Shown here: positions 24,703-33,700 of the stretch, piece after piece
Position numbering within the stretch: the stretch's first letter is position 1
How the letters are laid out: every line of letters begins with the position of its first letter
DNA from: Sphingomonas sp. YR710
GTDB lineage: Bacteria; Pseudomonadota; Alphaproteobacteria; Sphingomonadales; Sphingomonadaceae
Assembly: GCF_900101455.1 (NCBI RefSeq)
Contig: NZ_FMZJ01000001.1
Location: 310,001-374,000 of the forward strand
DNA: 64,000 nt
Direction of reading: 5' to 3'
Notes under the pieces: generated by a model
The model's input: only the letters and a program-made list of their open reading frames with translations
What the model was told of the DNA's origin: nothing
Databases searched by the model: none
Program-made: the position numbers and the translations under genes

Positions 24703-27318
24703 ATGACTACCGACACCGCCCGCCCGTCCACCGCCCAGTTCGTCAACATCGGAGAGCGGACCAACGTCACCGGATCGGCGGTGTTCAAGAAACTGATCAT
24801 GGCCGGCGACTATACGAAGGCGGTCGAGGTCGCGCGCCAGCAGGTCGAAAACGGCGCGCAGATTATCGACGTCAACATGGACGAAGGCCTGCTCGATTCG
24901 CAGGAAGCGATGACGACCTTCCTCAAATTGATCTCGGCCGAACCTGATATCGCCCGCGTGCCGGTGATGGTCGACAGCTCGAAATGGTCGGTGATCGAGG
25001 CGGGGCTGAAATGCGTGTCCGGCAAGCCGATCGTCAATTCGATCAGTATGAAGGAAGGCGAGGCCGAATTCCTGAAATATGCGAAGAAGGTGATGGCCTA
25101 TGGCGCCGCCGTCGTCGTGATGGCGTTCGATGAGGTCGGCCAGGCGGATACGCGTGAGCGCAAGGTCGAGATCTGCGCGCGCGCTTATGACCTGCTGACC
25201 GGCATCGGCTTCTCGCCCGAGGATATCATCTTCGATCCGAACATCTTCGCGGTTGCCACGGGCATCGACGAGCATCGCCGCTACGCGATCGATTTCATCG
25301 AGGCGACCCGCGACATCAAGGCGCGCTGCCCGCATTGCCACATCTCGGGCGGCGTTTCGAATTTGAGCTTCTCGTTCCGCGGCAACGAACCCGTCCGTCG
25401 GGCGATGCACAGCGTGTTCCTCTATCACGCCATCCAGGCGGGGATGGACATGGGCATTGTCAATGCCGGCCAGCTCGACGTCTATGACGCGATCGATCCC
25501 GAATTGCGCGAAGCCTGCGAGGATGTGATCTGGGATCGCCGCGATGACGCGACCGACCGGCTGATCACCCTGGCCGAGCGCTTCCGCGGCACCGATGCTG
25601 TCGCCGAAAAGGCCGCCGAGGAATGGCGCAGCTGGCCCGTCGCCCGGCGGCTCGAACATGCCTTGGTTAAGGGCATCGACGCTTTCGTCGTCGACGATAC
25701 CGAGGAGGCTCGCCACCATTTCGCCCGCCCGATCGAGGTGATCGAAGGGCCGTTGATGGATGGCATGAACGTCGTCGGCGATCTGTTTGGATCGGGCAAG
25801 ATGTTCCTGCCGCAGGTCGTCAAGTCGGCGCGCGTGATGAAGAAAGCGGTTGCGCATCTGCTGCCCTATATCGAGGCGCAGAAGGTGGCCGGCGATCGCC
25901 CCAAGGGCCGCATCATCATGGCGACCGTGAAGGGTGATGTCCACGATATCGGCAAGAACATCGTCGGCGTCGTCCTGCAATGCAACGGCTATGAGGTGAT
26001 CGATCTCGGCGTGATGGTGCCGTGGACGACGATCCTGCAGTCGGCGAACGAGAATGATGTCGACATGATCGGCCTGTCCGGCCTGATCACGCCGTCGCTC
26101 GACGAGATGGTCACGGTCGCCGCCGAGATGAAGCGCGCGAAGATGACGATGCCTTTGCTGATCGGCGGCGCCACCACGTCGAAGGTCCACACGGCGTTGC
26201 GCATCGCCGTGGCCTATGACGGCCCGGTCGTCCATGTCCTCGATGCCAGCCGCGCGGTCGGCGTCGCCTCGACGCTGTTGTCGGATACGCAGCGCGACGA
26301 ATTCGTGCTGAAGACGGCGGCCGATTATGAAGCCGTTCGCAAGGCCCGCGAGGGCAAGGGCCAGAACGAGTTGGCGTCGCTCGACGATGCGCGCGCTAAC
26401 CATTTTCCGGCCAATTTCGATCAGAAGCCGCCGGCGCCGAAGCAGCCCGGCGTGCATGTCTTCGCCGATTGGCCGCTTGAGGATCTGCGCGACTATATCG
26501 ACTGGACGCCGTTCTTTCGCGCCTGGGAATTGGCGGGCAACTACCCCGCGATCCTTACTGATCCGGTGGTCGGTGAAGCGGCGACTAACCTGTTCGCCGA
26601 TGCCCAGGCGATGCTCGACAAGATCATCGCCGAGAAATGGCTGACGGCGAAGGGCGTTGCCGGGCTGTGGCCGTGCCACCGCGACGGCGACGATGTCGTC
26701 ATCGAAATCGAAGGCCATGGCGAGGTCCGCCTTCCATTCCTGCGCCAGCAGATCAAGAAGCGCGAAGGCCGCCCCAACATGTGCCTCGCCGACTTTATCT
26801 CGCCCGGAGACGACTGGATCGGCGGCTTCGCGGTGACGGCAGGGCACGGCATCGAGAAGCACCTCGCCCGGTTCAAGGCCGAGACCGACGATTATCAGGA
26901 CATCCTGCTGAAGGCGCTGGCCGATCGGCTGGCCGAGGCATTTGCCGAGCGGCTGCATTTGCACATCCGCACCACATTATGGGGCTATGCTGAGGGAGAA
27001 CAACTCACCAACGAGGCCTTGGTCCGTGAACAATATCGCGGCATCCGCCCGGCACCCGGCTATCCGGCCTGCCCCGATCACAGCCTCAAGCCGATCCTGT
27101 TCGATCTGCTGAACGCTACCGACGCGACCGGTATCACCCTTACCGAGAATTTCGCGATGCTGCCGACCGCGGCGGTATCGGGCTTCTATTTCGGGCACCC
27201 CGACAGCAGCTATTTCGGTGTCGCCCGCATCGGCCGCGACCAGCTCGAAGACTATGCGGTGCGCCGCGACGTCGATCTCGACACCGCCGAACGCTGGTTG
27301 CGTCCCAATCTGGATTGA
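24703..27318 (+). CDS. metH: Methionine synthase, folate/B12/activation module (split MetH, part 2)
   Basis: An 871-residue protein that carries the remaining MetH domains: pterin-binding (from [13 protein letters not shown]), B12 cap and Rossmann domain with the cobalt-ligand motif DVHDIGKN (near 412), and the SAM-binding reactivation domain with [13 protein letters not shown] near the C-terminus. Together with part 1 it transfers methyl from 5-methyl-THF to homocysteine. The start could be ATG 24703 or 24694; neither has a good ribosome site, and the upstream frame runs into a dispersed repeat. No cobalamin riboswitch was recognised ahead of it. Confidence 0.93.
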   Translation: MTTDTARPSTAQFVNIGERTNVTGSAVFKKLIMAGDYTKAVEVARQQVENGAQIIDVNMDEGLLDSQEAMTTFLKLISAEPDIARVPVMVDSSKWSVIEAGLKCVSGKPIVNSISMKEGEAEFLKYAKKVMAYGAAVVVMAFDEVGQADTRERKVEICARAYDLLTGIGFSPEDIIFDPNIFAVATGIDEHRRYAIDFIEATRDIKARCPHCHISGGVSNLSFSFRGNEPVRRAMHSVFLYHAIQAGMDMGIVNAGQLDVYDAIDPELREACEDVIWDRRDDATDRLITLAERFRGTDAVAEKAAEEWRSWPVARRLEHALVKGIDAFVVDDTEEARHHFARPIEVIEGPLMDGMNVVGDLFGSGKMFLPQVVKSARVMKKAVAHLLPYIEAQKVAGDRPKGRIIMATVKGDVHDIGKNIVGVVLQCNGYEVIDLGVMVPWTTILQSANENDVDMIGLSGLITPSLDEMVTVAAEMKRAKMTMPLLIGGATTSKVHTALRIAVAYDGPVVHVLDASRAVGVASTLLSDTQRDEFVLKTAADYEAVRKAREGKGQNELASLDDARANHFPANFDQKPPAPKQPGVHVFADWPLEDLRDYIDWTPFFRAWELAGNYPAILTDPVVGEAATNLFADAQAMLDKIIAEKWLTAKGVAGLWPCHRDGDDVVIEIEGHGEVRLPFLRQQIKKREGRPNMCLADFISPGDDWIGGFAVTAGHGIEKHLARFKAETDDYQDILLKALADRLAEAFAERLHLHIRTTLWGYAEGEQLTNEALVREQYRGIRPAPGYPACPDHSLKPILFDLLNATDATGITLTENFAMLPTAAVSGFYFGHPDSSYFGVARIGRDQLEDYAVRRDVDLDTAERWLRPNLD

Positions 27319-27434
27319 GCGAAATCTTCATCTTCGCGGGGGTAACACTTCACCGTCATGCCAACTCGCGATCACCGCGGTTAGGTCAAGGAATTATGCG
27401 GTTTTGAATGGCACAAGGCGTCCTGTCCTCAACC

Positions 27435-27525
27435 GTCATTCCCGCGGAAGCGGGAACCCACGGTTACGGCACGCTGGAAGCGGCAGGTGCTGCAGTCCAT
27501 GGGTCCCCGCTTTCGCGAGGATGAT
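27435..27525. repeat. REPIN-like dispersed palindrome, copy 2
   Basis: Arms at 27435-27460 and 27500-27525, with cores CCCGCGGAAGCGGG and CCCCGCTTTCGCGAGG. It sits between metH and the beta-helix gene. Confidence 0.82.
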
Positions 27526-27564
27526 GATGAAGGGGAGGTCGGCGCTAAAATTGTCGAGGGTTGC

Positions 27565-28572
27565 ATGAGCAAGACGATGAAGCAGCTCCTCGCCCTGTCG
27601 GCCCTGCTGCTCGCCGCGCCGGCCGCGGCCGCGCCGTACACCGTCGAGGCCACGCATCAGGGCTATGATCGGCTCGTCGACGCGGTGATGGCGATCGGCG
27701 ACGGGCGCGGGACCATCCTGATCGCGCCCGGCGTCTATCATGACTGTACGATCCAGACCGAAGGCTGGGTCATCTACAAGGCCATACAGCCGGGCACGGC
27801 AGTGTTCGACAGTACGGTTTGCGAGGGCAAGGCCGTGCTCGTGCTGCGCGGCCGCGGTGCGGAGGTCGACGGGATCGTTTTTCGCCGCCTGCATGTCGAC
27901 GATGGCAACGGCGCCGGCATTCGTGCCGAGCGCGGCTTCCTTACGGTTCGGCGCAGCGCCTTCCGTGACTCCGAAGAAGGCATATTGGGCAATGACGACG
28001 ACTCCGCCGATATACGGGTGGAGGGCTCGACTTTTTCCGGCCTCGGGCGCTGCGATCGGGGGCTAGCCTGTGCCCATTCGATCTATATCGGCCATTATCG
28101 ATCGGTAACGGTGCTGCGCAGCCGCTTCGAACGCGGCCGCGGCGGCCATTATGTGAAGAGCCGCAGCCCGACGATCGAAGTCAGCGATTGCAGCTTCGAT
28201 GACGTGCAGGGGCACACCACCAACTATATGATCGATCTGCCCGCAGGCGCGACCGGCACGATCCGTCGCACCGTCTTCGTGCAGGGTGCCGATAAGGAAA
28301 ACCATTCGGCGATCGTTGCGGTCGCGGCCGAAGGGCCCAACAACCCCTCGACCGGCCTTCAGGTTATCGACAACGTCGCGCACCAGGTGCCGGGCATCAC
28401 TTGGCCGACCGCGCTCGTCGCGGATTTCAGCCACTCGCAGATGGTCGTCGAACACAATATCCTCGGCCTGCGCATCACGTCCTATCAGGGCGCCGATTCG
28501 GGTCAGGGCGCGGGGCTCAAGGGCAAGGCGCGCTATTATCTATCGAAGGTGAAGGCGAAGCTGCTGGGGTGA
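27565..28572 (+). CDS. Secreted right-handed beta-helix protein
   Basis: A 335-residue exported protein: signal peptide MSKTMKQLLALSALLLAAPAAA, then repeated short strands typical of parallel beta-helix rungs, such as GWVIYKAIQ, ADIRVEGSTFSGL, VTVLRSRFERG and IEVSDCSFDDV. Proteins of this fold are often polysaccharide lyases or hydrolases, but I see no catalytic motif that would name a substrate. A GAGG site precedes the ATG at 27565. It stands alone between a dispersed repeat and a convergent lipoprotein gene. Confidence 0.8.
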   Translation: MSKTMKQLLALSALLLAAPAAAAPYTVEATHQGYDRLVDAVMAIGDGRGTILIAPGVYHDCTIQTEGWVIYKAIQPGTAVFDSTVCEGKAVLVLRGRGAEVDGIVFRRLHVDDGNGAGIRAERGFLTVRRSAFRDSEEGILGNDDDSADIRVEGSTFSGLGRCDRGLACAHSIYIGHYRSVTVLRSRFERGRGGHYVKSRSPTIEVSDCSFDDVQGHTTNYMIDLPAGATGTIRRTVFVQGADKENHSAIVAVAAEGPNNPSTGLQVIDNVAHQVPGITWPTALVADFSHSQMVVEHNILGLRITSYQGADSGQGAGLKGKARYYLSKVKAKLLG

Positions 28573-28632
28573 CGAGCCTGGGTAGGTCCGGACGGTAGTC
28601 CGCGGTCGTTCCCACCCCGCCCTGCTCTCGGA

Positions 28633-29103
28633 TCAGCAGCGTGGCTTTGCCTCCATTCCTTCATGCGTGATCACGGCCCGGCGCTTGCCCCAATAGGTCG
28701 CATCGATCGCGATTCGTATCGGCGATCCCGGGCGCGTATAATCCTCCTGTTCGCCCTTGAGGCACGAGTGCCAGCCTTGGCGTTTCAGCGCGTCGCTAAT
28801 CGCGAGCAAGGCGCCCTGATCGCTGCCGTGCCACAAGGTCAGATGATCGAAACCGCCGCTGCCATCGCCACCGGCCAGATCTACCGCCGCCTCATAGGGG
28901 CCGGCGCCCACCAGCATCACGCCCTCCCGGCGGCACCGCATGGTGATCGTGTCCTCGATGCAACCGGCGAAGCCTGCCGCCCGGGCATCGGCAAGGCTGC
29001 CAGCGATCGGCAGGCCCTCGAACGCGCGTGTCGGCGGGGGATGAAGATCGGCTCGGCAGCCGACAAGCACCAGAAGAGCCAGCAATGCCGGGCTGCGCGT
29101 CAT
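28633..29103 (-). CDS. Hypothetical lipoprotein
   Basis: A 156-residue predicted lipoprotein with MTRSPALLALLVLVGC as signal and lipobox LVGC. The mature part has five further Cys and a folded-looking pattern (SLADARAAGFAGCIEDTITMRC, FDHLTLWHGSDQGALLAISDAL); it looks like a small periplasmic domain of unknown function. The start is placed at 29103 because the longer open frame upstream runs through a dispersed repeat. It lies downstream of phoK on the same strand, separated by that repeat. Confidence 0.7.
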   Translation of the reverse strand: MTRSPALLALLVLVGCRADLHPPPTRAFEGLPIAGSLADARAAGFAGCIEDTITMRCRREGVMLVGAGPYEAAVDLAGGDGSGGFDHLTLWHGSDQGALLAISDALKRQGWHSCLKGEQEDYTRPGSPIRIAIDATYWGKRRAVITHEGMEAKPRC

Positions 29104-29158
29104 CGCGTGAGCAATAGAGGGGGGCACGATTCGGTCAACCCGGCCTAAACCCTGGGCC

Positions 29159-29242
29159 GTCGTTCCAGCGAAGGCAGGAACCCCTCCCGGTCGCAGATCT
29201 TGAAACAGGCCTCGGAGGGATCCCAGCCTGCGCTGGGATGAC
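29159..29242. repeat. Diverged REPIN-like palindrome, copy 4
   Basis: Arms with cores TTCCAGCGAAGGCAGGAA and TCCCAGCCTGCGCTGGGA face each other across about 30 nt, between phoK and the lipoprotein gene. The overall layout matches the GC-rich copies in this window but the sequence differs. Confidence 0.7.
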
Positions 29243-29266
29243 GAAAAGGTCCGGTGGAGAGGATTG

Positions 29267-30904
29267 CTACCGTCCGCAATTCGCACCCAAATCGAGGCAC
29301 TTCCCATCCACCTTTGGTGTCTGCACCTTCACCAGCGCCGCGAGCGTCGGCGCGATGTCGACCGTTTCGGCGGGGGCCGGGCGGCTCTCACCCGGCGCAC
29401 CCGGCCACCAGAAGAGGATCGGCACCTGCCGGTCATGATCCCACGGCGATCCGTGCCCGGCGACATAATCGGTGGGCCCGCGCGGCACGCCGAACGATGT
29501 GCGCGGGCCGAAGGCCACCGCGATGTCGCCCGATCGCTCGGGATCGTAGCTTTCGTTGAAACGCTGGGCGATCGTCAGCGTGTCGGCCGGCGTGCCGGGA
29601 GCGACCGTCGCCGCCTCCACCTGCGCGCGGGTGAGGACCTCGCGAACTTCGGGCCGTGCCTTCAGCCATGCGACCGCGGCGTCCTGCACCTTCGCCGCCA
29701 GCGCGGCATCAGCACCGACATTGATCACGATCTGCTGCGGATCGCCGCTCTCGATCGGATCATAAGCGAGATCGAGCTGCTGCTTCAGCGCCTTGTTGAG
29801 ATCGCTGACCAACGCCCCGCCGTCGAGTCGGCTCGCCTGCGGATCATGGTCATGCTCGCGCTCGGCGGCGTCGGTCGATCCATGGTCGGCGGTCAGCACG
29901 ACCACGAACGGGACGCCAAGCCCCTTCAGGTGCTCGACGAAGCGGCCGAGCCCTTCGTCGAGCGCGGCCATCTGCACGCACATCTCGGCGCCGCCATTGC
30001 CATAGCGGTGCCCAACATAATCGGTTGCCGACAGGCTGACCGCGAGCAGATCGGTGCCCGGCCCCTTGCCGAGCTGGTTCTGGTCAAGCACCTGCGTCGC
30101 GAAGGCGAGGATCAATTTGTCGAACAATGGCGATGCGCGCAGCTGATCCTGGAATTCGGCCGTGGCGGCGAAGCCGGGCGCATCCTCGACATGCAGCGTG
30201 GCGTCGGGCGGCACCTTGCCCGAAATGTCGGCCTTGCCGAAGCGATAGGGCTTTTGCAGTGCGGCGCATGCCGCCGAAGGCGCCGGCCATATCACCGGCG
30301 CCTTGGCGGCCCAGTCGGCAAACAGCTTCGCATCGAACGCTTTGGCGGGCTGGGTCACTTCGGGGCCAGCCGCACCGGCGAAGGACGAGGTGCGGAACCC
30401 TTCCTTGTCGGCCCACCAATAGGTGCCGTTGCTCATATGACCCGCCATGGTGATCGCGGCGCGGTCCTTGCCCGAGACCGCGAACACGCGATCGGCGGGC
30501 ACGGCCTTCTTCATCCAGTCGCCCAAAGTCGTCGCGCGCAAATTCTGCGGGCCGCGCGCCTGCGGATCGGCATTCAGCCCGGCCGAGACGCAATAGACGT
30601 TCGATCCGGTCTTCTTGTCGAACCAGCTGTTCGCGACGATGCCGGTGCCGCTCGGGTGGCGGCCGGTCAGGATCGTCGAATGGCCGGGGCAGGTCTCGGT
30701 CGCGGCGTGGCTCTGATAGCCGACCGGGTAGGCGATGCCGCTGCCTATCGTCTTGAGGCCGCCGGTGAAGCCGGCGCGGTAGCGATTGTAGAGTTCGGCC
30801 GAAAATTGATCGACGGAGATCGCGACGATCAGTTTCGGCTCGGGCGGTGCCGCTGTGACGGGCGCGGCGAGCGCGGCGGCGAGAAGGAGGCTGAGCTTGT
30901 TCAT
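29267..30904 (-). CDS. phoK: PhoK-type alkaline phosphatase
   Basis: A 545-residue exported phosphomonoesterase of the family typified by Sphingomonas PhoK. All metal and nucleophile positions are present: Asp32 (ISVDQFSAE), nucleophile Thr71 in ATETCPGHS (PhoK Thr89), Asp and His in SATDYVGH, Asp-His in LTADHGS, and His in HGSPWD. A signal peptide (1-19) directs it to the periplasm or outside. It would release phosphate from organic esters. No Pho box was identified. It lies 40 bp downstream of an amidohydrolase gene on the same strand. Confidence 0.94.
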   Translation of the reverse strand: MNKLSLLLAAALAAPVTAAPPEPKLIVAISVDQFSAELYNRYRAGFTGGLKTIGSGIAYPVGYQSHAATETCPGHSTILTGRHPSGTGIVANSWFDKKTGSNVYCVSAGLNADPQARGPQNLRATTLGDWMKKAVPADRVFAVSGKDRAAITMAGHMSNGTYWWADKEGFRTSSFAGAAGPEVTQPAKAFDAKLFADWAAKAPVIWPAPSAACAALQKPYRFGKADISGKVPPDATLHVEDAPGFAATAEFQDQLRASPLFDKLILAFATQVLDQNQLGKGPGTDLLAVSLSATDYVGHRYGNGGAEMCVQMAALDEGLGRFVEHLKGLGVPFVVVLTADHGSTDAAEREHDHDPQASRLDGGALVSDLNKALKQQLDLAYDPIESGDPQQIVINVGADAALAAKVQDAAVAWLKARPEVREVLTRAQVEAATVAPGTPADTLTIAQRFNESYDPERSGDIAVAFGPRTSFGVPRGPTDYVAGHGSPWDHDRQVPILFWWPGAPGESRPAPAETVDIAPTLAALVKVQTPKVDGKCLDLGANCGR

Positions 30905-30944
30905 GGCGATGGATTGCCCTCCGGCGATGTCAGCATGATGACGG

Positions 30945-32621
30945 TCATTTCGCGACCCAGACCCTTTTGCCCCCGATCCAGGTTTCCTCCGGCCGCGCCG
31001 CGCGGATGTCGGCGGTGCCGGCGGTGAAGATGTCGCGATCGAGCAGCAGGAAATCGGCCATATGGCCCGGCGTCAGGCTGCCGATCCGATCCTCGGCAAA
31101 GCCCGCATAAGCCGCCGTCGCAGTGAAGGCGCGGAAGGCTTGCGTGAGGTCGATCTTCTGCGCCGGCATCCAGCCGCCCGCAGGTTGCCCGGCCGCATCC
31201 TCGCGGCTGATCGCCGCGGCGAGCGCAGGGAAGGGGTTCGGGCTTTCGACCGGATAGTCCGATCCGAACGCCAAGGGCGCCTTGTTGTCGAGCATCGACT
31301 TCCATGCATAGGCTCCGGCCAGCCGTTGCGGGCCCAGCCGCGCCTCTGCCATCAGCCGGTCCGATGTCTGGTGAACCGGCTGCATCGAGGCGACGATGCC
31401 ATGTTTCGCGAAACGCGGCAGGTCTGCGGGATCGATGATCTGGGCATGTTCGATCCGCCAGCGCCGATCGCCCTTATAGGTGTCCGAAAGTTCGTCGATC
31501 GCATCCATCAGCTGCGCGTTGGCGGCATCGCCGATCGCGTGCACCGCGACCTGAAACCCGTCCATCGCCGCGCGGCTCATCAGGTTGCGCAATTTCGCAT
31601 CGTCGAGGAATTGCAGCCCGCGCTGGCCCGGGGCATCGGCATAAGGCGCCTTGAGCCAGGCGCCGCGCGACCCGAGCGCGCCGTCGGCATAAAGCTTCAT
31701 GCCGATCATCCGCAGATGGCCGTCATATAGCCACGGCGTCGGCCCGGTGCCGGCGATCGACAGCAACGGTTCGAGCCCGCGTGCATAGGCTGTGATCCGC
31801 ACCCGCAACCGGCCCGCGTCGCCGGCGCGGCGCATCACCTGCCAGTCGTCGACCGAGGTGCCCATGTCGTCGGTCGCGGTGATCCCGAAGCCGAGCAATA
31901 TTTCCTGCGCCTTGGCGAGCTGCGCATCGCGATCGCGCGGCAGCGAGGGGGGCACGGCCGCGCGGATCAGCGTCTGCGCGGCATCGATGAACACGCCGGT
32001 CGGATTCCCTTTCGCATCGCGCTCGATTCGCCCGCCCGCGGGATCTTTGGTCTTGGTTGTGATCCCGGCGGCGGCCATCGCCGCGCTGTTGGCGAGCACC
32101 GCATGGCCGTCGATCCGCGACAGCACCACCGGCCGCCCCGCCGTAAGCGAATCGATGTCGCTCGCCGTCGGATAGCGCCCGAGTTTCCAGCGCTCCTGAT
32201 TCCAGCCGCCGCCGCCGATCCACACCGGGGTCGGCCGCTCCCGCGCATAACGCGCGAGCAGCGCCTGCGCTTCGGCGAGGCTGTTCGTGCCTGACAGGTC
32301 GAGCGAAAGCGCCACCGCGCCGAGCTCCATCACATGGCCGTGGGCATCGATCAGGCCGGGGATCAGCGTTCGGCCCTTGGCGTCGAGCTTGAAATCGAGT
32401 TTTTCGGGGCGCTTGTCGGTCCGATCGAGCAGCTTCGCGACCTTGCCATAGTCGTCGATGACGAGGCCGTTGAAGCGGATCAGCTCGCCTTTGGCGCCGA
32501 TCGTATAGCCATTGGCGTTGTCGATCAGCCCGTCGGCGAGGGCCGGGGAGGCGAGAGACAAGACGGCGGCTAAAAGCGCTCCCCACCCCCAAACGTCATC
32601 CCCGCGAAGGCGGGGACCCAT
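30945..32621 (-). CDS. Amidohydrolase of the YtcJ/Amidohydro_3 family, repeat-derived start
   Basis: A 558-residue metal-dependent hydrolase. It has HxH in LIDAHGHVME, a metal His in VAVHAIGDAAN, IEHAQIIDP, and the catalytic Asp region FGSDYPVESPNP. A signal peptide-like stretch (GALLAAVLSLASPALA) suggests export. The only usable start, ATG 32621, lies inside the inner end of a dispersed palindrome, so residues 1-9 (MGPRLRGDD) are repeat-encoded and supply the positive charge of the signal peptide. It is followed closely by phoK. The substrate is unknown; relatives cleave cyclic amides or N-acyl bonds. Confidence 0.87.
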   Translation of the reverse strand: MGPRLRGDDVWGWGALLAAVLSLASPALADGLIDNANGYTIGAKGELIRFNGLVIDDYGKVAKLLDRTDKRPEKLDFKLDAKGRTLIPGLIDAHGHVMELGAVALSLDLSGTNSLAEAQALLARYARERPTPVWIGGGGWNQERWKLGRYPTASDIDSLTAGRPVVLSRIDGHAVLANSAAMAAAGITTKTKDPAGGRIERDAKGNPTGVFIDAAQTLIRAAVPPSLPRDRDAQLAKAQEILLGFGITATDDMGTSVDDWQVMRRAGDAGRLRVRITAYARGLEPLLSIAGTGPTPWLYDGHLRMIGMKLYADGALGSRGAWLKAPYADAPGQRGLQFLDDAKLRNLMSRAAMDGFQVAVHAIGDAANAQLMDAIDELSDTYKGDRRWRIEHAQIIDPADLPRFAKHGIVASMQPVHQTSDRLMAEARLGPQRLAGAYAWKSMLDNKAPLAFGSDYPVESPNPFPALAAAISREDAAGQPAGGWMPAQKIDLTQAFRAFTATAAYAGFAEDRIGSLTPGHMADFLLLDRDIFTAGTADIRAARPEETWIGGKRVWVAK

Positions 32622-32685
32622 ATCTTCGGAAGCTCGAACCTCTTGCGGTTCAGAGCCTATGGGTCCCCGCCTTCGCGGGAATGGC
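32595..32685. repeat. REPIN-like dispersed palindrome, copy 3
   Basis: Arms at 32595-32620 and 32660-32685, with cores CCCCGCGAAGGCGGGG and CCCCGCCTTCGCGGG. The left arm holds the start codon of the minus-strand amidohydrolase. Confidence 0.87.
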
Positions 32686-32719
32686 GAAGAAAGGAAGGGT
32701 AGGCGTGTCCCGGCCCACC

Positions 32720-33586
32720 TCACTTCGGCAATCGCCGTACCAAAGCCGACGTATCCTGCCGCCCGCCGCCCATATGCTGGATGTCGGCATAGAATTGATC
32801 GACCAGGGCCGTCACCGGCAATGTCGCGCCGTTCGAGCGGGCCTCGTCGAGGGCCAGCCCCAGATCCTTGCGCATCCAGTCGACCGCGAAGCCGAAATCG
32901 AAACTGTCGTCGGACATCGACTTCCAGCGGTTGAGCATCTGCCAGCTCGCCGCGGCGCCGCCGGAAATCGCTTCAAACACCTTGTCGAGATCGAGATCGG
33001 ATGACTGGGCGAAGCGCAATGCCTCCGATACGCCTTGCAACGCGCCGGCGATACAGATCTGGTTGCACATCTTGGTGGTCTGCCCGGCGCCCGGTGGGCC
33101 GACATGGACGATTCGCGATGCATAGGCCTTGAGATAGGGTTCGGCCGCCGCCATCGCCTTCGGCGAACCGCCGCACATGATCGAGAGCGTGCCATTTTCG
33201 GCGCCGGCTTGTCCGCCGGACACCGGGGCATCGACTACCAGCAATCCGCGATCGCGCCCTTCGACCGCCAGCTGCCGGGCGATCCGCGCCGATACCGTCG
33301 TATGATCGACGTACACAGCGCCCTTCTTCATCGTCCGGAACACGCCGTCATTGCGCAGCGTCACCGCTTCGAGATCGCCATCGGCGCCGACGCAGGAAAA
33401 AACCGCATCGGCATCTTCGCCTGCGGCGGCCGGCGTGGCGACTGCCCGCCCGCCATATTGTGCCACCCAGGCGTCGGCGCGCTCGCGCGTGCGGTTATAG
33501 ACGGTGACGTCATGGCCAGCCTTGGCCAGATGTCGTGCGATCGGGGCGCCCATGACGCCCAGCCCCAGAAAACTTACCTTTGCCAT
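32720..33586 (-). CDS. NAD(P)-dependent beta-hydroxyacid dehydrogenase (3-hydroxyisobutyrate dehydrogenase family)
   Basis: A 288-residue cytosolic oxidoreductase. The N-terminal Rossmann motif is FLGLGVMGAPIARHLAKAGH, with VYNRT after it, which favours NADP(H). The substrate motif is DAPVSGGQAGAENGTLS, and the catalytic Lys is in GAGQTTKMCNQ. Family members oxidise 3-hydroxyisobutyrate or reduce tartronate semialdehyde or succinic semialdehyde; the sequence alone does not decide. It is divergent from threonine ammonia-lyase. Confidence 0.9.
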   Translation of the reverse strand: MAKVSFLGLGVMGAPIARHLAKAGHDVTVYNRTRERADAWVAQYGGRAVATPAAAGEDADAVFSCVGADGDLEAVTLRNDGVFRTMKKGAVYVDHTTVSARIARQLAVEGRDRGLLVVDAPVSGGQAGAENGTLSIMCGGSPKAMAAAEPYLKAYASRIVHVGPPGAGQTTKMCNQICIAGALQGVSEALRFAQSSDLDLDKVFEAISGGAAASWQMLNRWKSMSDDSFDFGFAVDWMRKDLGLALDEARSNGATLPVTALVDQFYADIQHMGGGRQDTSALVRRLPK

Positions 33587-33700
33587 CAGCGTGGCATAAG
33601 CAGCTTTTTTCGGACGCGCCAGCCGCCTCGTGCAGGTTCGTGACAATGGGTACAACTACAGGTTCACCTACGCGGCCCTATCGTCTATGGCGGCGCCACT

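Noticed and set aside
23935-26964. 1009-codon open frame on the minus strand across both metH genes
   Set aside because: It is antisense to two well-supported genes, lacks any recognisable domain, and its His/Asp/Arg-rich translation is what high-GC codon use produces in the opposite frame.
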